Source: an uncultured Candidatus Saccharibacteria bacterium
GTDB lineage: Bacteria > Patescibacteriota > Saccharimonadia > Saccharimonadales > Saccharimonadaceae
Reading direction: 5' to 3'
Assembly: GCA_947166895.1 (NCBI GenBank)
Contig: CAMVFY010000006.1
Coordinates: 1-37,766 of the forward strand
DNA: 37,766 nt
The notes under the pieces were generated by a model. The model ran no database searches. It was given only the letters and a program-made list of their open reading frames with translations, and had not been told where the DNA came from. Within the stretch, counting starts at the first letter, position 1. Each line of letters opens with the position of its first letter. Below, in pieces: positions 1 through 7,790 of this stretch. A program made the translations under genes and the position numbers.

Positions 1-23
1 CTTTGGTTTTCTCCGGCGCCATC
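1..23 (+). repeat. 23-nt repeat copy A, likely the flank just downstream of the DGR variable repeat (target gene lies left of the window)
   Basis: ctttggttttctccggcgccatc matches 2883-2905 (ctttggttttctccgacgccatc) at 22 of 23 positions; copy B lies just downstream of the template repeat. Confidence 0.7.
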
Positions 24-111
24 TCCCTGGAATAATGCGCCCCCTTCCCGCGAGCCACTGCGAGCGTGGAAGAGGCGGCGCGGAACAAAAAAATAAATAA
101 AGTGATAACGT

Positions 112-1098
112 ATGCAAAAGAAACTACCGATGGATTGGTATTTACACCAACAGGATGCACAAAAGAAAAATGATGCTCGTCGGCAGGAGCCGGCGTCGGA
201 GCTGATGAAGGTGGTGGCGGCGAAGGTTCCAGTAAAAAGTAAAATCAAGAAGGATTTTAGTGCTAACGAACAAGAGGAAATCCAGCAGAAGATACGGAAA
301 TTGGCGATACAGAAATCCACTGTTGAGAAGGAAAAGAGTGAGGAGACAATTGAGAGACGAAAGAAAATTGTAGCTATCAAGAAAAAAGCTAAGGAAATGG
401 AAAAAGGAAATCAGTCGAAGATAATTTTGTTCCCTTCGTATTCCAGAGATTCTGATAAGTTGGAGTGGTATAAGATGGGGGAGTTTTCGGCGATGTATTA
501 TGTATACAGAATGGCGGCACGCATGGGTAGGACGGCAAAGCTACAGAAAGATACGGACAAATTTTGGAGGATGAGTACAGTTGCTAGTATTAAGATGATA
601 GACAAATTTCTGGAGCTCGCGAAAGGATTAAATGAAATAGATCGACACGAGGAGACGATGGATGGATTTCATTTATTGTACTTGAAGAAGCCATTAACGG
701 ATGAGGAGGTGGGGGTACTGCGTCGGACTGAGGCCATGCGTAAAGAAATGATGCATAATGTTTTGAAACCGAAGAAAGCTGATACGGGAGTATACCAAGC
801 GATATTGATGGTAGATAGGCAGGTGCTGCCTAAGGTAAATAATATGCAGAAGGGGTATTTTATAACAGTAGGTGATAAGATGGCGCAGAGTATACATGAG
901 CTTACTACAACGTATTTTTTGTATGCGGACGGGGCGATAAGAGTGGAGTTGGCGCGAGAGAAACTATTGGAATCGATAATGTGTTTGATGTCCGGGGTGG
1001 CGTTACTTGGTGAAGTAGATGCGTGGAGTGCCGATACGGCAACTGCAGTAGGTGAAAACGTGAATCATTTGAAAAAATTAATACAAGAGATGAAGTGA
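112..1098 (+). CDS. avd: Avd-like DGR accessory protein with a long N-terminal extension
   Basis: ORF of 328 aa directly upstream of and overlapping the RT; C-terminal ~110 aa (VYQAILMVDRQVLPKVNNMQKGYFITVGDKMAQSIHELTTTYFLYADG...LLESIMCLMSGVALL) has the helical-bundle pattern of Avd proteins. Confidence 0.7.
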   Translation: MQKKLPMDWYLHQQDAQKKNDARRQEPASELMKVVAAKVPVKSKIKKDFSANEQEEIQQKIRKLAIQKSTVEKEKSEETIERRKKIVAIKKKAKEMEKGNQSKIILFPSYSRDSDKLEWYKMGEFSAMYYVYRMAARMGRTAKLQKDTDKFWRMSTVASIKMIDKFLELAKGLNEIDRHEETMDGFHLLYLKKPLTDEEVGVLRRTEAMRKEMMHNVLKPKKADTGVYQAILMVDRQVLPKVNNMQKGYFITVGDKMAQSIHELTTTYFLYADGAIRVELAREKLLESIMCLMSGVALLGEVDAWSADTATAVGENVNHLKKLIQEMK

Positions 1099-2399
1099 TG
1101 TTAGAACACGATAAAAACAAGCCTTTAATGTGCACGGGCGTCAGGAAAACAAATGCTGAAGCGACCAAATTGATGAGTAATGCGGACATGCGCGTACCAG
1201 AGAATATAACGAATAATGGATTTCAGGATTTTTTCGGTTATAAAAAATTGTATAGTGATGGCAACAATGAGGAATGGCTGGAAAATCCAAAAAACTTACT
1301 ACTGTTAGAGTTGTATAATGCTGAGAAAATAGCACGGCGAGGTGGTAAACGAAAGACCATGGATACGCATGGGTTTGAGGTGAATCTGTTTGAAAACTTG
1401 GTGCGGTTAAGAGATGCGTTGTGGGAAGGAGTATATTATCCAAATAGAGGCACGGTGCATGTTATATTTGACCCAGTACAGAGAGAAATTTTTGCGGCAC
1501 CGTATGTAGATAGAATTTTGCATCACTGGGTTGTTGGTACGATTATGAAATGGTGGGAGCCGAGACTTAGCTACGATTCTTATTCTTGTAGAAAGGGTAA
1601 GGGAACTTTGTTTGGAATAAAACGTTTGCAAAAACATATATTGTCAGTGTCTCAGAATTGTACCAAAACTGCCTACGTAATACAGCTAGATATATCCGGG
1701 TACTTTATGCATATTAAACGGGATATTTTATATGAAAAGGTGATGTGGGGGTTAGATCAACAATTTTCGCCTGAGAAAAGAGATAAACGATACGAGATAC
1801 TCAAGTGGGCTATAGCGCAAATTATCTTTGATGATCCGACGGATGGGGTAAAGTTGCAAGGTTCATATAGGGATTGGATTGGACTACCGGAGGACAAGAG
1901 CTTGATGCTACAACCAGAAGGACAAGGAATGGTGATTGGAAATTACACATCACAGACTTTTTCTAATGTTTATCTAGATGGTTTGGACAGGTTTATTACT
2001 TTTGATTTGGGTTATAAACACTATGGAAGGTATGTGGACGATTTTTATTATGTGGTGACAGAAGAAGAGTTACCACAAGCAAAACAAGACATTCGGGCAA
2101 TTGCAGATTTCTTAATTGGGTATGGACTTAGATTGAATTTCAAAAAGACGCGGATTACGGAAGTGCACAAAGGGGTGAAATTTTTGGGGGCAGTAGTAAG
2201 AGGACGACAGATTTTTCCTGGGGAAAGAGTCGTGAAAAATTTTCGTGAGGCAGTGCGGCTGGTGGAAACGGGGGAGAAAGACCCAAGCGTGGTTGTTTCG
2301 TATTTGGGGATGTTCTCACATTACGATGCGGGAAAGATAATTGCTAAGGCATTTGGTAGCGTGGGGTGGAATTATGTATACGACAAAAAGCGAAGGTGA
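1098..2399 (+). CDS. DGR-type reverse transcriptase
   Basis: RT motifs: VFDPVQREIFAAPYVDRILHHWV, QGMVIGNYTSQTFSNVYLDGLD (DGR/IGNxTSQ-type), YGRYVDDFYYVV catalytic YxDD, KTRITEVHKGVKFLGAVV. Preferred ATG at 1098 overlaps the upstream TGA; the ORF track extends to a GTG at 1095. Confidence 0.92.
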   Translation: MLEHDKNKPLMCTGVRKTNAEATKLMSNADMRVPENITNNGFQDFFGYKKLYSDGNNEEWLENPKNLLLLELYNAEKIARRGGKRKTMDTHGFEVNLFENLVRLRDALWEGVYYPNRGTVHVIFDPVQREIFAAPYVDRILHHWVVGTIMKWWEPRLSYDSYSCRKGKGTLFGIKRLQKHILSVSQNCTKTAYVIQLDISGYFMHIKRDILYEKVMWGLDQQFSPEKRDKRYEILKWAIAQIIFDDPTDGVKLQGSYRDWIGLPEDKSLMLQPEGQGMVIGNYTSQTFSNVYLDGLDRFITFDLGYKHYGRYVDDFYYVVTEEELPQAKQDIRAIADFLIGYGLRLNFKKTRITEVHKGVKFLGAVVRGRQIFPGERVVKNFREAVRLVETGEKDPSVVVSYLGMFSHYDAGKIIAKAFGSVGWNYVYDKKRR

Positions 2400-2677
2400 T
2401 ATAATAATTTTGGAATGCTAGGGCGATAAAGAGGAATAAAAATAGACTTCGTCTTATCGTAAGTTCCTTAAGTGGAGATGGCGAAGAACGTACTTTGCGA
2501 GATAAGTTGAGTTTGCGACTAAGGTCAAACCTTCGGCTATCAAGGTAGCTTTGGTGGATTAAAAAGTGTTCTGTGGGCCGCATTCGCGGTTTTGTGTTTA
2601 TTGAAGAGAGGCGTGTGCGAATTTCGCAGGGTTTGCTGGAAGATGACTCCTATCTACTGATTGGAATATCTACCCCT

Positions 2678-2847
2678 CTGTCGGGCAACTTCTACAATAG
2701 CTCGGCGAACAATCAGAATGAATGGGGCAACTGGTGGTCATCTACTTACAACAATGGCAACAACATGTACAAACTAAACGTGAATCCAACGAACGTCAAC
2801 CCGAACAACAACAACAATCGCAACAACGGTAACTCGATGAGGTGCTT
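2678..2847 (+). other. DGR template repeat (TR); boundaries approximate
   Basis: Adenine-rich AAC-saturated region downstream of the RT. In the 2573 frame, 22 of 57 sense codons from 2687 to the stop are Asn (16 AAC, 6 AAT): GNWWSSTYNNGNNMYKLNVNPTNVNPNNNNNRNNGNSMRCL, the pattern of a TR for a C-type-lectin/FGE-like (Fib_succ_major type) variable region. Confidence 0.88.
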
Positions 2848-2882
2848 AGTAGGCGAGTAGCTGGTTTTGAGTTGTTTGGTTC

Positions 2883-2905
2883 CTTTGGTTTTCTCCGACG
2901 CCATC
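2883..2905 (+). repeat. 23-nt repeat copy B, flank of the template repeat
   Basis: 22/23 match to window positions 1-23. Confidence 0.7.
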
Positions 2906-2969
2906 CAGAGGGTTAAAAATTCCAGAGGGGTAGGTGTTTTAGTTCGGGTAGAAATTATGGCTTCAATAT

Positions 2970-3533
2970 TTACATCCTGTCGATGGATTCGACAAGGTAA
3001 AGAAGGGCCTCGGCGCGCCTTGATTCATCGGAGATTTCTTTGGCAGCTTTGTAGGCCGGCTCTAGAACAGTGTAGTCCTTGAGATTTTCGAAGATGTCGC
3101 GATAGAGGTTGAATTTTTGAGTGGGATCTAGTGAAAGATGATCTAGGAGCGGGACAAGGTCACGAAGGGCAGCCTCTTTGACCTGGTGCATGTTGAGGCT
3201 AGGTGTGGTGGTTGGAGTTTCGAATGAAGTAGGCGCTGTGGGGGCCGGAGCTACTGGAGCCGGAGCTGGCGTGAAGCCGGGAATCTCGAGTTCGGGAATG
3301 TTTGCGGTGTCGAGTGGAGCTATCGGCTCGGGCATTTCGGGCGCAGGAGCAACGACTGGAGGTTTTGGTTCGGGAAATGGACCGACTGGCTCGCCTAATT
3401 CTCCCGTGTCACCTTCGGGAACAGAAGAAGGAGCCGCTACGGGATCCGAAAAAACTGGGTCGACACTAGTCGTGTTAGTAATATCATCGATTGCTTTTTG
3501 TAGATCGTTGTCTACGGTTTGATTTTGGTCCAT
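2970..3533 (-). CDS. Hypothetical Pro/Ala-rich protein
   Basis: 187-aa ORF; acidic/proline-rich N-terminal half and helical C-terminal half; TATAAT and SD-like aaggtggg upstream on the minus strand. Confidence 0.65.
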   Translation of the reverse strand: MDQNQTVDNDLQKAIDDITNTTSVDPVFSDPVAAPSSVPEGDTGELGEPVGPFPEPKPPVVAPAPEMPEPIAPLDTANIPELEIPGFTPAPAPVAPAPTAPTSFETPTTTPSLNMHQVKEAALRDLVPLLDHLSLDPTQKFNLYRDIFENLKDYTVLEPAYKAAKEISDESRRAEALLYLVESIDRM

Positions 3534-3581
3534 TTATGCCCACCTTATTATTATACTTATGTTTATGATAGCACGGAATTT

Positions 3582-4046
3582 CTAAATACGCAAGAAATTT
3601 ACAATTTTATCGAGAAAATCGAGCTTAACTTCTTCCATAGGGAGACGTGCGCCTAAGTTATCCACAATGGCTTCGCCGCTACCTTCGGGGAAATACACTT
3701 TGACGCTGAGGCTAAAGCGTTTTTTGGGAATAAGAACGGCGGAAAAGTGCGAGCCTTCTTTTAGAATACCGAAGGCTTTGAAATCTTCATATTTGTGGAG
3801 ATTGTTGCCTTCTACTAGGCCGTCTTTATTTAGGGTGTATTTGATCTTGCGGGGTGGACGAAAAGTGGAAACTAGGATGGCGACGACGCTTAAAATGACC
3901 AGGACAAGAAATGTCCACCAGCTTAAGAATACGGCTAAGACGGAAAGAGCGATGCCAACGGCGAAGAGACCAATATACCACCAGGTGTTGTGGTCTCTTA
4001 AGATGTATTCTTCGGCTTCCCAAGAAATGTCACTTTGTTTTACCAT
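3582..4046 (-). CDS. Hypothetical membrane protein with two predicted TM segments
   Basis: 154-aa ORF, hydrophobic WWYIGLFAVGIALSVLAVFLSWWTFLVLVILSVVAILV; TATAAT (4053-4058 on minus) 6 nt upstream of ATG. Confidence 0.75.
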   Translation of the reverse strand: MVKQSDISWEAEEYILRDHNTWWYIGLFAVGIALSVLAVFLSWWTFLVLVILSVVAILVSTFRPPRKIKYTLNKDGLVEGNNLHKYEDFKAFGILKEGSHFSAVLIPKKRFSLSVKVYFPEGSGEAIVDNLGARLPMEEVKLDFLDKIVNFLRI

Positions 4047-4104
4047 AAGTTAATTATAACACATCGGTACTTTTTCTGTAAAATGTGATAAAATAGAGTA
4101 CATT

Positions 4105-4197
4105 GGAGGGTTACCCAAGTGGCTGAAGGGGACGGTTTGCTAAATCGTTAGTCTGGAGTGATCTGGAGCGGGAGTTCGAATCTCCCACCCTCCGCCA
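4105..4197 (+). tRNA. tRNA-Ser(GCT), CCA encoded
   Basis: Class II tRNA: acceptor GGAGGGT/ACCCTCC, anticodon loop ttGCTaa, long variable arm, GTTCGAATC T-arm, G73-CCA. Confidence 0.93.
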
Positions 4198-4251
4198 TGC
4201 ATCTAACGATGCATCATTAAAAATGGAATTCGGTTCTCGCTTCGCTCGAAG

Positions 4252-4274
4252 CGAATCTCCCACCCTCCGCCATG
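4252..4274 (+). repeat. Direct repeat of the tRNA-Ser 3' end
   Basis: cgaatctcccaccctccgccatg is identical to 4177-4199 (23/23), offset 75 bp. Confidence 0.9.
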
Positions 4275-4309
4275 TGGACAATATGGAGAAGGGGTGGTAT
4301 AATTGGATT

Positions 4310-4726
4310 ATGAAAAACGTTTTGAAAGTGATTTTATCAGTAGTAATGGTGGGGTTGATTAGCTTGACGGGTTTGTCGACGGTGTCGGCGTTGACTTTGC
4401 AGGATGGTGCGGAGGCGGCGAAGTGCGATGGTTGCCCGGAGAATTTATTCGGTAATACGGGGGTTTTTAAGCAGGTCACAAACACAATTTTGTATATTGT
4501 GGGTATTATCGCCGTAATCATGCTAATTATCGGTGGAATTAAGTATGTGGTGTCGGGCGGTGACTCTAAGAAGGTGACCGATGCAAAGAACACCGTGCTT
4601 TATGCAATTATTGGGCTTGTGATTGCGTTTTTGGCGTTTGCGATTGTAAACTTTGTAATAACGGCGTTGCCGAGTTCTGAAACTGAGGAACAAACTAGCT
4701 TGATTTTAAATTGTACTAACGGCTAA
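4310..4726 (+). CDS. VirB2/TrbC-like pilin family protein (T4SS pilin)
   Basis: Signal peptide plus two TM segments: NTILYIVGIIAVIMLIIGGIKYVVSGGDSKKVTDAKNTVLYAIIGLVIAFLAFAIVNFVI. ATG at 4310 preferred over the ORF-track start at 4223, which lies in the tRNA-tail repeat. Confidence 0.82.
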   Translation: MKNVLKVILSVVMVGLISLTGLSTVSALTLQDGAEAAKCDGCPENLFGNTGVFKQVTNTILYIVGIIAVIMLIIGGIKYVVSGGDSKKVTDAKNTVLYAIIGLVIAFLAFAIVNFVITALPSSETEEQTSLILNCTNG

Positions 4727-5395
4727 TATACCAACAGAGATTTGTGAAACTCCGGCTTGTCGGAGTTTTTTGATGGCGGCTTCCATGCTGGCGCCGGTGG
4801 TCCAAACGTCGTCGATGAGTAGATAGGTGGATTTTGGGTTGATTTTGATTTTGGGGTTGATTTCGTAGGCTTTGCTAGCTTGGGAAACACGATCTTTTTT
4901 GGTGGAGCCAACCTGGACGGTAGAGTTAGTGCGGATTAGGAGTTGTTTGACTTGCCAATTTGAGTGTTTTTTGGCAAGGTGCTTAGCAATGAGTTTAGTA
5001 TGGTCGAAACCACGTGCACGGAGGTGTTTGCTGATGGTGGGGAGTGGAACGACGATGGTCGGGCTACTGATGTGTGGCAAGCAATTGTCTAGAATGTCGG
5101 CGAGCGGCATTGCGAGGGAACGGTTGGAAGAATACTTATAGTCGTGGATTAATTCGTCGATTAGACCGGCGCGCTCTGTAGCGACAAAGATAGGGGGAAG
5201 GTCTTTGCAATGGTCACAAATTCCGGTGGGGGTGCTGGCTTTGCATCTTGGGCAAAAGTTGTGGTGTTGGTTATAGATGTAATTTTTACAACGATTACAT
5301 AAAGCTTCACCGATACACCCACAACCCCTACAAGAGTGGGGCACGAGAAGGTCTAAGAGTCCTGGAAATGTTGTATTTTTTACAATTAGAGGCAT
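4706..5395 (-). CDS. comF: ComF family phosphoribosyltransferase
   Basis: Paired CxxC zinc ribbon (CRGCGC...CNRC...CPRC...CDHC) and PRTase motif YLLIDDVWTTGASMEAA; start trimmed to the internal ATG at 5395. Confidence 0.88.
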   Translation of the reverse strand: MPLIVKNTTFPGLLDLLVPHSCRGCGCIGEALCNRCKNYIYNQHHNFCPRCKASTPTGICDHCKDLPPIFVATERAGLIDELIHDYKYSSNRSLAMPLADILDNCLPHISSPTIVVPLPTISKHLRARGFDHTKLIAKHLAKKHSNWQVKQLLIRTNSTVQVGSTKKDRVSQASKAYEINPKIKINPKSTYLLIDDVWTTGASMEAAIKKLRQAGVSQISVGILAVSTI

Positions 5396-5419
5396 GATTC
5401 TCTTGATTTTACTACGCGG

Positions 5420-5438
5420 ATGCTTTATAATAAAGCAT
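5420..5438. promoter_or_regulatory. Perfect 9-bp inverted repeat overlapping the hsp20 -10 box; candidate operator
   Basis: ATGCTTTAT-A-ATAAAGCAT contains TATAAT (5426-5431); TTGATT at 5403-5408 with 17-nt spacing. Confidence 0.6.
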
Positions 5439-5459
5439 AACAATATAAGTGGAGGAAAT

Positions 5460-5957
5460 ATGGCTCGTACAAACAGTGACGATTTGCTGATGGAAGATGA
5501 CCTCGCTGCTGCATTCCTTGGCGGAGATGATGAATTAGTCACTCCGGCTACACCAGAGGAGGTAGCTGAAGTCCCAGAAGAAGTCAGTGAACCAGTCGAA
5601 GATGAGTGGGAAAATACCGACGACTTTCCTGGACAGCTCGCCGTAGATGTCTACGAAACCGCCGATAAGTTGGTTGTTAAAGCTCGTACCGCTGGCATCT
5701 CGAAATCTGATCTCGATGTCAGTATTTCCGACAATATTCTGACGATTTCAGGCGTATTGTCTGGTGGCGAGGATGAGCAGACGACTAGATGGCACATCCA
5801 GGAATGCTATTGGGGTGAGTTTTCGCGAACGATTGCTTTGCCGGTGCAGGTAAAAGAGGATGAAAATAGCGTGAAGGCCGAACTAAAGGATGGTGTGCTT
5901 ACGATTACCTTCGAAAAGGAAAAGACGGAAGCTCCAAAGAAAATCGCGATTCAGTAG
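5460..5957 (+). CDS. Hsp20/alpha-crystallin family small heat shock protein
   Basis: Alpha-crystallin domain: LAVDVYETADKLVVKARTAGISKSDLDVSISDNILTISG...RTIALPVQV...AELKDGVLTITFEKE; ggaggaa SD upstream of ATG 5460. Confidence 0.93.
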   Translation: MARTNSDDLLMEDDLAAAFLGGDDELVTPATPEEVAEVPEEVSEPVEDEWENTDDFPGQLAVDVYETADKLVVKARTAGISKSDLDVSISDNILTISGVLSGGEDEQTTRWHIQECYWGEFSRTIALPVQVKEDENSVKAELKDGVLTITFEKEKTEAPKKIAIQ

Positions 5958-5972
5958 TTTTGTGAGATGACT

Positions 5973-5999
5973 AAAAAACGCCCGGCGGGGCGTTTTTTT
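5973..5999 (+). terminator. Rho-independent terminator after hsp20
   Basis: aaaaaacgcccggcggggcgttttttt, GC stem with T-run. Confidence 0.85.
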
Positions 6000-6022
6000 C
6001 ATGGGGGGATTTGATAGCTAAA

Positions 6023-6049
6023 AATATCTCCTCGGATTGAGGAGATATT
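6023..6049 (-). terminator. Rho-independent terminator for the minus-strand pilin gene
   Basis: aatatctcctc/gaggagatatt stem followed on the minus strand by a T-run. Confidence 0.75.
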
Positions 6050-6066
6050 AGACTCAAATTATGTTA

Positions 6067-6360
6067 TTAACCGTTGATGTTAGCGATAACGAAGTTGACG
6101 ATTGCAAAGGCAAGAATCACTACAACGAGGCCAATGACACCGTAAAGAATAGTGTCTTTGGCTTTTTTAACTTTGCCGGCGTCGCCGGTAGAAGTCATGT
6201 ATTGGATGCCACCAATGATGATAACGATAACGGCCACGATACCGAGAACACCAATTACTACGTTTAAAATGTTGGTGACATTCCCTGTAAGGTCGGAGGA
6301 GCCATCACCTACTGGGTTGGGTTTGGTGTTTTCTGCTAACTGTATAAGAAGATTCTTCAT
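6067..6360 (-). CDS. VirB2-like pilin family protein
   Basis: 97 aa; ILNVVIGVLGIVAVIVIIIGGIQYMTSTGDAGKVKKAKDTILYGVIGLVVVILAFAIVNFVIANI. Confidence 0.85.
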   Translation of the reverse strand: MKNLLIQLAENTKPNPVGDGSSDLTGNVTNILNVVIGVLGIVAVIVIIIGGIQYMTSTGDAGKVKKAKDTILYGVIGLVVVILAFAIVNFVIANING

Positions 6361-6475
6361 TTTGTTCCTTTATACTTAATTTAGGTTAATTGTATAATTT
6401 ATTTTAGTTTTTTGCAAGGGTAATTTGCAAATTATCTTTTTGTTATCCTTGGGGTTCCTTAGTTCGGCTGTTGGT

Positions 6476-6883
6476 TTATTCACCACCGATGTTGGCGATG
6501 ACGAAATTAACAATCACAAAGGATAGGATAACTACGATAAGGCCGATAACGGCATAGAGGATAGTGTCGCGGGCTTTTTTGGCTTTGCCGGTGTCACCAG
6601 CGGAAGTCATATACTGAACACCACCGATGATAATGAAAATAACAGCAATAATGCCGGTGATACTAATGACAACATTGAGGATGCCTTGGACGGCAGATGG
6701 GAGAGAATTTTCTGAAACTTCGTTTCCACAACCGGCGGCTTCTTTGACGGATTGAGCAACTTTACAATCTGGGCTGCAGATGTTGTCACAAGAATTGGCG
6801 GCGAAGGCTGGGGATATTGCAACGCCAAAGCCGAGAAGGCTGACAATTGCGACTGTCGCTAGTTTAATTAATTTTGATTTCAT
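6476..6883 (-). CDS. VirB2-like pilin family protein
   Basis: 135 aa; signal peptide, Cys-rich segment and the same GGVQYMTSAGDTGKAKKARDTILYAVIGLIVVILSFVIVNFVIANI module; SD aaggagg before ATG. Confidence 0.85.
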   Translation of the reverse strand: MKSKLIKLATVAIVSLLGFGVAISPAFAANSCDNICSPDCKVAQSVKEAAGCGNEVSENSLPSAVQGILNVVISITGIIAVIFIIIGGVQYMTSAGDTGKAKKARDTILYAVIGLIVVILSFVIVNFVIANIGGE

Positions 6884-7625
6884 GGACCTCCTTCGAGATG
6901 TAATTATCGTTTAATAAGCCGGTTTGATTTTGGTTGGCGTCGCGGATGGCGTTGGAAACAAAAGCGGTGATGACTGCGGCAAGAGCTACGATGATGAGAC
7001 CGATGAGTGAGTACATGATCATATCTTTGGCTTTTTTGGTTTTGCCCGGATCGCCGGAGGATGTCATATAGGTGATACCGCCGTAGACGAGGAAGATGGC
7101 TGAGACGATGCCAGCGATGGCGGTGAACCAATTGATAAGGTTTTGGACGAGGTTGCTTGGATCGATACAACCGGAACCGGTGATAGAGTCACAGTTGGCG
7201 AGATTGCCATTTTGGACAAGGAGAATGCGAATGGTGCCCATGATGAGATTTGCCGACATGACAATGGCGAGGCCGATGAAAGCTTGGAAAAGAGTCTTTT
7301 TGCCGGCGGCGACTTTGCCTGGATCACCACCGGAGAATGTATAGAGATAACCGCCATAAATGACATAGCCGAGGACTAGATAGGCAGCAACAACAGTGAT
7401 ATCGGTGGCGATGTTGGCGACTATTTGCCAGATGCCGGTTTTTAAGGAATTTTCATCGGAAATATTAACACCGCAATCCCAAGAAGTGAGACCGAGAAAA
7501 TTAGGGCATTCTTCGCCGTCGCGACCATCGAACGCGCGTGCGGCAAAGACGGGTGTAGAAATGCTCAGACAGAGAAAAGATATAATAGTTAGAGGAACGA
7601 AGATTTTTTTGAGTAAATTTTTCAT
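6864..7625 (-). CDS. Two-module VirB2-like pilin family membrane protein
   Basis: 253 aa with two related modules: VLGYVIYGGYLYTFSGGDPGKVAAGKKTLFQAFIGLAIVMSANLI and IFLVYGGITYMTSSGDPGKTKKAKDMIMYSLIGLIIVALAAVITAFV. Confidence 0.82.
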   Translation of the reverse strand: MKNLLKKIFVPLTIISFLCLSISTPVFAARAFDGRDGEECPNFLGLTSWDCGVNISDENSLKTGIWQIVANIATDITVVAAYLVLGYVIYGGYLYTFSGGDPGKVAAGKKTLFQAFIGLAIVMSANLIMGTIRILLVQNGNLANCDSITGSGCIDPSNLVQNLINWFTAIAGIVSAIFLVYGGITYMTSSGDPGKTKKAKDMIMYSLIGLIIVALAAVITAFVSNAIRDANQNQTGLLNDNYISKEVHEIKIN

Positions 7626-7727
7626 GCTAAATCCGTTTATTTATCATAATGGTATCATAAAATGCGGAAAAATCCAACAACGAGGAAAACATAAGCTTGA
7701 CTGAGGCTAAAAATAGAGTATTTCTTA

Positions 7728-7756
7728 TTGACAAAAACGCTTATGTGTGCTATAAT
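7728..7756 (+). promoter_or_regulatory. Consensus sigma70-type promoter
   Basis: TTGACA (7728-7733), 17 nt, TATAAT (7751-7756). Confidence 0.85.
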
Positions 7757-7790
7757 ACAGTCACGCCTTAAAAGGGAGGCGATTTTCATT

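Noticed and set aside
2573-2860. ORF of 95 aa as a real protein
   Set aside because: It starts at GTG without an SD and consists mostly of the Asn-rich template repeat; better explained as DGR TR than as a gene
2904-2929. Short direct repeat tccagaggg x2 as an insertion-site duplication
   Set aside because: Only 9 bp and 8 bp apart with no element between; could be chance
3178-3522. Gly-rich plus-strand ORF (114 aa)
   Set aside because: Antisense shadow of the Pro/Ala-rich minus-strand CDS 2970-3533
7064-7379. Overlapping ORFs on both strands within the two-module pilin gene
   Set aside because: Fully inside a CDS with clear membrane-protein signature; shadow frames
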